A stretch of 45,966 nt of DNA from JBBQXY01 sp051004815. Lineage in GTDB: Bacteria > Chloroflexota > Ktedonobacteria > Ktedonobacterales > Ktedonobacteraceae. The notes beneath the pieces were generated by a model that was not told where the DNA came from, searched no databases, and saw nothing but the letters and a program-made list of their open reading frames with translations. The position numbers were made by a program, and so were the translations under genes. The stretch spans positions 1-45,966 of the forward strand of contig JBPCJY010000258.1 in NCBI GenBank assembly GCA_051004815.1. The letters are read 5' to 3'. Of this stretch, positions 40,376-45,966 are shown one piece after another (position 1 is the first letter of the stretch; every line of letters begins with the position of its first letter).

Positions 40376-41014
40376 CTACTGTTGATAATGCTGTACGCTA
40401 TAGTTAAGACCATAGATGAAACTCAACACCGTCAGCACAATACCGATGATAGCCAATACCAGCCCAACCGTAGCCAACGTCCGCTTTGTGAGAGAGCGGC
40501 GTCCCAGGGCTGACATGATAATTCCAAATATCGAGATTGGAAAGCCACAGATAGGAAAAATAGCCGCGACAATGCTAATAATACCGAGCACGAGACCGGC
40601 AATGGCAAAACCACCACGGCGATCTGTTGTTGGTGCCGCCCCTGGCACTCCATAGGGTGCATAGGGTGCGTAGGGTGCGTAGGGTGCGCGGGCACCCTGT
40701 GGCTCATAACCTACCGGCTGCTGATATTGTAGTGGGGGCGGTGGATAAGCACCGGGTTGCTGATATTGTGGCGGCGGCGGATACACCGGTGGCTGCTCAT
40801 AAGACGGTGGAGGTGGTGGATAGGCACCGGGTTGATCGTATTGAGTCGGTGGCAGATAAGCCCCCGGTTGATCATATTTTGTAGCCGGATATGACTGTGG
40901 GGTATAGCCCGGCCCAACCGCCTCTGTCGGCGGCACTTCTCCCGGACGCGGCGGCTGATTATTTGGCCCATCAGGATTTTGTGGATAGTTCTCATATGGA
41001 TTTTGATTGCCCAT
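40376..41014 (-). CDS. DUF4190 membrane protein with Pro/Tyr-rich N-terminal repeats
   Basis: The 212-residue protein has an N-terminal ~120-residue cytoplasmic-type low-complexity region with repeats such as QYxQPGAYPPPPxYEQ. It is followed by two membrane helices of a DUF4190 domain (IAGLVLGIISIVAAIFPICG and TVGLVLAIIGIVLTVLSFI). This family is common in Chloroflexi and Actinobacteria; the function is unknown. The Pro/Tyr-rich repeats may be a protein-interaction or septum/stress-localising region. The coding strand repeats also create strong shadow frames on the other strand. AAAGGTCAC precedes ATG 41014. Confidence 0.85.
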   Translation of the reverse strand: MGNQNPYENYPQNPDGPNNQPPRPGEVPPTEAVGPGYTPQSYPATKYDQPGAYLPPTQYDQPGAYPPPPPSYEQPPVYPPPPQYQQPGAYPPPPLQYQQPVGYEPQGARAPYAPYAPYAPYGVPGAAPTTDRRGGFAIAGLVLGIISIVAAIFPICGFPISIFGIIMSALGRRSLTKRTLATVGLVLAIIGIVLTVLSFIYGLNYSVQHYQQ

Positions 41015-41505
41015 GTGACCTTTTCCTCTTTGCTAGACAATGTATATAATGGAACATGATACCTACTCTATGATACATGATGGAAGCATATATAGCAATT
41101 ATTCGTAATTCATCCACGGAAAATACTGACACTCTTTCCTGCTTCTAAAGCTTACTACCCATGTATTAAGTTACCATTAAATGGTGGTATCCGGTGTGTT
41201 AATAAACAAAAGCATGCCAATTTCTATGAAAAACACCTATAGACATAGCTTTTCCCATATATATTCTATACATTGTTTTGTTCGTAGCGAACAGTTACAC
41301 TCAATCCAGATATCTCATGCATTGTGATTTCAAGCATTCCTACACCTCTATCCTGCCTGTGAATAAATGAGCTTATCATGACGTATAGTAAGTAGATGAT
41401 ACGTGCGCATACATGCAAGTATACACTCGGCTGCATCACGCATTTGTGCATGCAGTGTTCTATTTTGACCGTCTAACCCAATTCAGGCATCAGGAGGTGT
41501 CCCTC
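41015..41505. other. Intergenic region with candidate operators of the ABC operon
   Basis: No supported gene lies in these 491 bp. Two palindromes are present: ACCATT-A-AATGGT (41173-41185) and TGTTCG-TAG-CGAACA (41279-41293). Either could be a regulator-binding site for the ABC operon. No good -35/-10 pair was assigned and no riboswitch class was recognised. Confidence 0.4.
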
Positions 41506-42693
41506 ATGAACAACCAGGAACAAGAGTTTCTTGGGAACGTGTTTGCCCCACACAACCGTCGTGAATTTATCAAGCGTGCTGCAGCACTTGGTCTTTCTGC
41601 TTCAGCCCTTTCCGCCTTTCTAGAGGCTTGTGGCAGCTCTACATCCACAGGTACGACATCAACCGCCAATATGGCCGGTCCCATTGACATGCAAACGCTG
41701 ATTACCAATGCCAAAAAAGAGGGCGGTCTGCAAGCCATTGGCATACCACCGGAATGGGCTGACTATAAAGATATCCTGGCGGGCTATTCCAGCAAGTACG
41801 TCACCGTTGATTACAAGGCCGAGGCCGAATATTCATCGGCGCAAGAGCTTGAAGTCTTCAAGAACTCTGCCAAGCATCCTCATGGTGATATCGGTGACGT
41901 CGGCTTTGCGTTTGGCCCTAAAGCCATGCAACAAGGGCTTGTGACACCCTACAAGCACTCCTACTGGGATGACATTCCAGCAAACCTGAAAGATGCCAAC
42001 GGTAACTGGTGTACGGAATACTGGGGAGCGCAAGCATTTGTCATCAACACCGACATTGTAAAAAACCCGCCAGCCACCTTCAAGGACTTACTCAATAATA
42101 ATTACAAGAACATGGTTGGCATCGACGGTGATCCACGTCAGGCCAATGATGCTTTCATTGCCGTTTACACGGCAGCACTGGCACAAAGTGGAAGCATGGA
42201 CGACATTCAACCTGGCATCGACTTCTTTGTGCAGTTAAAAAAGAAGGGGAACTTTACGCCAGCACGCTCTAGCGTTGCCAACATTGCTAAAGGAGAGGTT
42301 GCCATCGGTATCATGTGGGACTACCTGGGTCTGGGCTTCCGCGACCAACTCGCGGGCAAGCCAAATCTCAAAGTAGTCATCCCATCCGATGGTTCCATTG
42401 CGGGACCATACGTCTCCATCGTGAATAAGACGGCTCCTCATCCTTATGCAGCCCGCCTATGGATGGAATACATCTTCTCTGACGAAGGGCAGTTGTTCTA
42501 TCTCACAGGCTATGCTCACCCCGCACGTTATCAAAAACTGGTTTCGACTGGCAAGATACCCTCTAACCTTGCCTCGAAACTGCCATCAGCAGATCAATAT
42601 GCGAACGTCAAGTTCGTCACCGATCTCAGCAAACTTGATACGGCAACCAGTGTGGTGACGCAAAACTGGCAATCACAGGTGCTTGGCCAGTAG
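41506..42693 (+). CDS. ABC-transporter solute-binding lipoprotein (Tat-exported)
   Basis: The 395-residue protein begins at ATG 41506 with CAGGAGGTG upstream. It has a Tat motif (NRREFIKRAAALGLSASALSAFL) followed by a lipobox cysteine (LEAC), so it is exported folded and lipid-anchored. The mature part is a type II periplasmic-binding-protein fold of the Fe3+/spermidine/2-aminoethylphosphonate group: LITNAKKEGGL, YWGAQAFVINTDIV, GEVAIGIMWDYLG, APHPYAARLWMEYIFSDEGQ. The substrate cannot be told from the sequence. It heads the four-gene ABC importer operon. Confidence 0.9.
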   Translation: MNNQEQEFLGNVFAPHNRREFIKRAAALGLSASALSAFLEACGSSTSTGTTSTANMAGPIDMQTLITNAKKEGGLQAIGIPPEWADYKDILAGYSSKYVTVDYKAEAEYSSAQELEVFKNSAKHPHGDIGDVGFAFGPKAMQQGLVTPYKHSYWDDIPANLKDANGNWCTEYWGAQAFVINTDIVKNPPATFKDLLNNNYKNMVGIDGDPRQANDAFIAVYTAALAQSGSMDDIQPGIDFFVQLKKKGNFTPARSSVANIAKGEVAIGIMWDYLGLGFRDQLAGKPNLKVVIPSDGSIAGPYVSIVNKTAPHPYAARLWMEYIFSDEGQLFYLTGYAHPARYQKLVSTGKIPSNLASKLPSADQYANVKFVTDLSKLDTATSVVTQNWQSQVLGQ

Positions 42694-42722
42694 CCGATCA
42701 ATTGAAAATGGTGTAAACTAAA

Positions 42723-42811
42723 GGTACAGAAGCACTGTACCTGTATGGGCGCGATAGAGCAAGCTTTTCGCTTCCTCACGGAACCTGAAACGCTCCTGTA
42801 TCGCGCCCATA
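42723..42811 (+). promoter_or_regulatory. Two intercistronic hairpins between binding-protein and permease genes
   Basis: GGTACAG-AAGCA-CTGTACC (42723-42741) is a perfect 7-bp hairpin. Directly after it, TATGGGCGCGATA (42744-42756) and TATCGCGCCCATA (42799-42811) are a perfect 13-bp inverted repeat enclosing 42 bases that can also pair in part (GAGC/GCTC). Such hairpins often stabilise the upstream mRNA, giving more binding protein than permease. No T tract follows. Confidence 0.6.
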
Positions 42812-42837
42812 TATGGTATCAAGTAGGAGGTGGTTTC

Positions 42838-43785
42838 ATGCAACTACCGGCTGAGACTGACACAGCGAGCCAGGCAATGGCCGTTGTGCCATCTCGCAAA
42901 AAGACCAGGAAGCTGTCCAGTATCAACTGGAGCTATGCTATTACCAGTTGGCTCGGCTTTGTACCGTTTTTGTTATTTTGCCTACTCTTTGAACTTTTGC
43001 CCGCCGTCATGATTATCGAGGGCAGTTTTGTTGATAGCACTACAGGCGCACCCACCACCAACAACTATCAACGCATGCTCTCCGGTTCAGGTAATCTCCA
43101 CGCCTTTCAAACCAGTATCATGCTTTCCCTGATTACCGCCTTAATTGGGGCCATTATCGGTTTCTTCGCGGCCTATGGTGTCTACAATCTCCGTACTGGT
43201 TGGCTACGCAATTTTCTCATCGGTTTTTCAAGCATCGCGGCAAATTTCGCCGGTGTCCCGCTGGCCTTTGCCTTCGTCGCGACCCTCGGTGTTACCGGCT
43301 TCGTCACCGTTCTGCTGCTCAACTGGTTCCATATCGACCTGTATAATGGCCTGAACTTTAGTCTGTATTCCTTCTGGGGCCTCGCTATCGTGTACATCTA
43401 TTTTCAACTTCCACTGATGATCTTGATTACAGTGCCGGCCCTCGGTGCTTTGCGACCCGAATGGAAAGAGGCTGCCACCAACCTGGGAGCCTCAAATGTT
43501 ACCTACTGGCGGCGCATCGCTTTCCCTATCTTACTCCCGTCGCTCATCGCTGCCACTATGTTACTCTTCGCAAATTCTTTTGGCGCGTTCGCAACTGCCT
43601 ACGCCCTGGCACAAGGTAACATTAACATTGTGCCAATCTTAATCAGCTTCGTCGTAAATGGCAACGTGGACATTGATACTGGCCTGGGTAATGCATTGGC
43701 TGTCGGCATGATCGTTGTCCTTCTCATAGCAGTTTCACTTTACACTGCTATGTTACGTCGTGTCAGTGTCTGGCAGGGGAGATAA
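42838..43785 (+). CDS. ABC-transporter permease 1
   Basis: From ATG 42838 (TAGGAGG upstream) the protein has ~315 residues with six membrane segments. It carries the BPD_transp_1 coupling (EAA) motif EAATNLGASNVTYWRRIAFPIL, which contacts the ATPase. It starts with a cytoplasmic, charged N-terminus (SRKKTRKL). Its stop is one base before the next permease ATG, so the two are coupled. Belongs to the Fe3+/polyamine-type permeases, with the second permease forming the other half of the channel. Confidence 0.9.
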   Translation: MQLPAETDTASQAMAVVPSRKKTRKLSSINWSYAITSWLGFVPFLLFCLLFELLPAVMIIEGSFVDSTTGAPTTNNYQRMLSGSGNLHAFQTSIMLSLITALIGAIIGFFAAYGVYNLRTGWLRNFLIGFSSIAANFAGVPLAFAFVATLGVTGFVTVLLLNWFHIDLYNGLNFSLYSFWGLAIVYIYFQLPLMILITVPALGALRPEWKEAATNLGASNVTYWRRIAFPILLPSLIAATMLLFANSFGAFATAYALAQGNINIVPILISFVVNGNVDIDTGLGNALAVGMIVVLLIAVSLYTAMLRRVSVWQGR

Positions 43786-43786
43786 C

Positions 43787-44665
43787 ATGGGTACTACAAC
43801 GCTGAAAAACCAGCCCGCACGTTGGCGCATAGGGCTGGACAAAATATTCTTGATCCTCGTCGCCCTCTATCTTATCGTCCCGCTGGCCGCGACACTTGTT
43901 TTCGGCCTCTCCAATGGCAAAGCGGTCAATTTCAATTCATATTTGCAGATTTTCGCCGATCCCGACTTTTCCAAGACGCTCATCCTCTCGCTTGAATTGG
44001 CACTCTCTGCCACCGTTCTGAGCATTGCCCTGGTCACACCAACCGCGTATTGGGTGCAGTTACGCCTACCACAGGCACGCCCATTGTTGGATTTTCTCTC
44101 GCTTGTGCCGTTCGCAGTACCAGCTATTGTCATGGCCCTGGGCCTGGTTGAAGTCTACGGAACGCCTAACACGCTGGTAAGTATTCTTTCCTTCGGTTTA
44201 GTACCTGTGCTCAGCAATGATCCCTTTAACATCGTAAATACAGCACCACTGCTGGTCTGTTCATATGCCATCATCTCGCTACCATTCGTCTATCGTCCCA
44301 TTGACAATAGCCTGCGTGCCATCAATACCAAAGTTTTGACCGAGGCCGCCTATAGCCTTGGCAGCGGCTGGTGGCGCACATTCCTTACCATTGTGCTACC
44401 TAACATCCTACCTGGCGTCATCAGTGCCGCCTTGCTGACATTCTCAACCGCGATGGGCGAATTTACGTTGGCCAGTCTCTTCGGCCTCTATACCTTTCCT
44501 ATCTACCTGAACGCAACGGGCCAAAGTGACCCGCATAAAGCGGCATCGTTGTCTATTCTCAGTTTCATCCTGACGCTTCTCTGTGTACTTGCCATCATCT
44601 TTTTTGTGCGCAGACCCGGCGTTCTCAAACAAGAGGGTCAGATTGACATCGTAGCAACAAAGTAG
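43787..44665 (+). CDS. ABC-transporter permease 2
   Basis: The ~292-residue protein has six membrane segments and the coupling motif EAAYSLGSGWWRTFLTIVLPNI. ATG 43787 follows the upstream stop by one base, with GCAGGGGAG as ribosome-binding site; the longer reading from 43760 overlaps permease 1 and is rejected. Together with permease 1 it forms the transmembrane channel. The gene ends about 60 bases before the ATPase. Confidence 0.9.
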   Translation: MGTTTLKNQPARWRIGLDKIFLILVALYLIVPLAATLVFGLSNGKAVNFNSYLQIFADPDFSKTLILSLELALSATVLSIALVTPTAYWVQLRLPQARPLLDFLSLVPFAVPAIVMALGLVEVYGTPNTLVSILSFGLVPVLSNDPFNIVNTAPLLVCSYAIISLPFVYRPIDNSLRAINTKVLTEAAYSLGSGWWRTFLTIVLPNILPGVISAALLTFSTAMGEFTLASLFGLYTFPIYLNATGQSDPHKAASLSILSFILTLLCVLAIIFFVRRPGVLKQEGQIDIVATK

Positions 44666-44723
44666 GGTGTAATTCATTACACTCAGTAGAGGATGCAATT
44701 TATTGCGCCTAAAGGAGTTTATC

Positions 44724-45860
44724 GTGGCTTTTCTTGAGCTAGATGGTATCACCAAATATTTCGGCCAGCTTGCCGCGGTCGATCACATATCTCTCTCTGT
44801 TGAACAGGGTGAATTTCTTACCCTGTTGGGGCCGAGTGGCTGCGGCAAAACCACCATTCTGCGCATGGTCGCCGGTTTTGAAGTCCCCAGCGAAGGCAAC
44901 ATTCTGCTTGACGATGAGGATATTACGCGCCGTCCCGCCAGCAAACGCCCCATGGGCATGGTCTTTCAATCCTACGCCCTCTTCCCCCATATGACTGCCG
45001 AGCAAAACATCGCCTTCGGCATGACCATTAAACATCAACCCAAAGATGTCATCAAACGACGTTGTGCTGAATTGTTGGAATTGGTCGGCCTCGGCGAAAA
45101 AGGCAATAGCTATTCATATCAGCTTTCTGGCGGCCAACAGCAGCGCATCGCCCTGGCGCGTGCTCTGGCCGTAGAACCAAAAGTGCTCCTGCTGGATGAG
45201 CCGCTTTCAGCACTCGATGCTAAAGTGCGTGTTTCATTGCGCAATGAGATTCGCCGCATTCAACAGCAACTGAAAATGACAGCCATCTATGTGACACACG
45301 ATCAGGAAGAAGCTCTGGCCATCTCCGACCGCATCGCCGTCATGGCGAAAGGCAAAATCGAACAACTCGATCAGCCCGAAGAGATCTACAGCAACCCGCG
45401 TACCGTCTTTGCCGCCACCTTTGTTGGCACCAGCAACCATTTCCGTGGCGTACTGGAGTCAGCGGCGGAAGGCCTCTGCCAGTTCGAAAACCAGACGCTC
45501 CATGTTGCCCCCATGCAACCACTACGCGATGGCGACAAGGTCTTAGTCCTGGTACGCCCTGAAGAAGTAACCCTTAACGCAGTTAATGAGGCCATAGACG
45601 CTAGTGCCAATGGTGTTGGCAATCATATCACGGGAACTATCGAACTGCGCACCTTCCTGGGGCCATTTACCCGTTTCCATGTGCGCGTCAACGCCACCAA
45701 TGTACTGACCGCCGATATTCCCAGCCAGCAAGCACGCGATTTCTTCGTCGCCCAAAAAGTAGTTCTCTCGTTCGCGCCCAGTGCCTGCCAGGTATTGCCG
45801 CTCGACGCAGCCACCATCACTTCTGTTCAAGCTACCGAAACCGAGGCGGAAGCGGTGTAG
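44724..45860 (+). CDS. ABC-transporter ATPase (PotA/FbpC-like)
   Basis: The ~378-residue protein has Walker A GPSGCGKTT, Q-loop FQSYALFPHM, signature LSGGQQQR, Walker B VLLLDEPLSALD and H-loop THDQEEAL. A C-terminal TOBE domain follows (from ~250). GTG 44724 is chosen for AAAGGAG seven bases upstream; the TTG reading from 44703 is unlikely. It energises the importer. The window ends ~100 bases later, so a fifth gene cannot be excluded. Confidence 0.94.
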   Translation: MAFLELDGITKYFGQLAAVDHISLSVEQGEFLTLLGPSGCGKTTILRMVAGFEVPSEGNILLDDEDITRRPASKRPMGMVFQSYALFPHMTAEQNIAFGMTIKHQPKDVIKRRCAELLELVGLGEKGNSYSYQLSGGQQQRIALARALAVEPKVLLLDEPLSALDAKVRVSLRNEIRRIQQQLKMTAIYVTHDQEEALAISDRIAVMAKGKIEQLDQPEEIYSNPRTVFAATFVGTSNHFRGVLESAAEGLCQFENQTLHVAPMQPLRDGDKVLVLVRPEEVTLNAVNEAIDASANGVGNHITGTIELRTFLGPFTRFHVRVNATNVLTADIPSQQARDFFVAQKVVLSFAPSACQVLPLDAATITSVQATETEAEAV

Positions 45861-45892
45861 GAGGATTCGCAGATAGAGGTTTTTATAGTTGA

Positions 45893-45966
45893 GGGGGGGG
45901 GAGGGGGGGGGGGGGGGGGACGGAGAAAAGAAAAAAAACACCCGAGACACGCCCCCCCCAAAAGAA
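45893..45966. other. Low-complexity end of the window, probably artefact
   Basis: Two runs of G (nine, then eighteen with a single A break), then A-rich and C-rich tracts, with no resemblance to nearby DNA. This looks like base-calling failure at a contig end rather than genome sequence. Confidence 0.7.

Noticed and set aside
40627..40884. Open frame on the plus strand opposite the DUF4190 gene
   Set aside because: It is a by-product of the Pro/Tyr codon repeats on the minus strand and has a repetitive, unnatural composition.
41015..41505. Possible riboswitch before the ABC operon
   Set aside because: Palindromes are present but no known riboswitch core was recognised.
45893..45966. Extreme poly-G/poly-C tract that could be read as a structured or regulatory sequence
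   Set aside because: It is at the very end of the window, uneven and unlike adjacent DNA; a contig-end base-calling artefact is far more likely.
1..45966. CRISPR arrays, rRNA and tRNA genes
   Set aside because: No regularly spaced repeat-spacer pattern, no rRNA text and no tRNA T-loop or cloverleaf was recognised by eye; a tRNAscan or Infernal run would be decisive.

Overview
The window looks like a chromosomal segment from a Ktedonobacteria-type member of the Chloroflexota. This is inferred from the style of its genes (soluble GAF histidine kinase, Ser/Thr kinase, twin-FHA and HEAT proteins, DUF4190 protein, Rpn fragment, many R-M genes, many IS elements); no rRNA or tRNA was recognised to confirm it. 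The last ~70 bases are low-complexity and look like a contig-end artefact.

Region 1 (about 107-19284) is best read as one ~19.2 kb integrated mobile element. It is bounded by an identical 21-bp direct repeat (107-127 and 19264-19284). A tyrosine integrase and a small excisionase-like protein lie next to the right copy, and short arm-type repeats (consensus ATWGCTGTCA) occur inside both ends. The left part carries cargo: a HEPN-domain protein, a HicA toxin with an unusual membrane-anchored HicB, a fused methyltransferase-Mrr nuclease and a broken umuC-like gene. A control region follows: a stand-alone integrase-arm-binding-like protein, an HTH-TPR (RRNPP-like) regulator and a divergent sigma-70 factor. 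Then comes a long rightward run of small unknown genes plus a TopoVI-A/Spo11-like Toprim protein, a cytosine methyltransferase, a TOTE-type primase with CHC2-like zinc finger, an HUH Rep protein, excisionase and integrase. An array of four DnaA-box-like 9-mers, one helical turn apart beside AT-rich DNA, lies at 2663-2704. Together these suggest an element that can excise and replicate.

Region 2 (19.3-28.5 kb) is a scrap-yard of mobile and defence DNA. It holds an IS630-family insertion with a -1 frameshift site, a HigBA module, a decaying type III R-M system (mod with a one-base frameshift near its start, res with a large internal deletion), two related response regulators around a frameshifted YtxH-like gene, and a fragment of a second fused methyltransferase. 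A ~97-bp promoter/operator-like module is duplicated in front of the umuC remnant (4981-5077) and mod (25576-25672).

Region 3 (28-41 kb) is host-like: response regulator plus GAF histidine kinase, HEAT-repeat protein, membrane Ser/Thr kinase, CocE/NonD hydrolase divergent from an IclR regulator with a clear promoter and palindromic operator, and a molybdenum-hydroxylase accessory gene (yqeB). The yqeB gene has an IS982-like element with a 6-bp target duplication at its 3' end, followed by a truncated FAD-subunit (coxM-like) gene. A twin-FHA protein, a NadD-like nucleotidyltransferase, an Rpn fragment and a DUF4190 protein come next.

Region 4 (41.5-45.9 kb) is a complete ABC importer operon (Tat/lipoprotein binding protein, two permeases, ATPase) of the iron/polyamine/phosphonate type, with strong RNA hairpins between the binding-protein and first permease genes.
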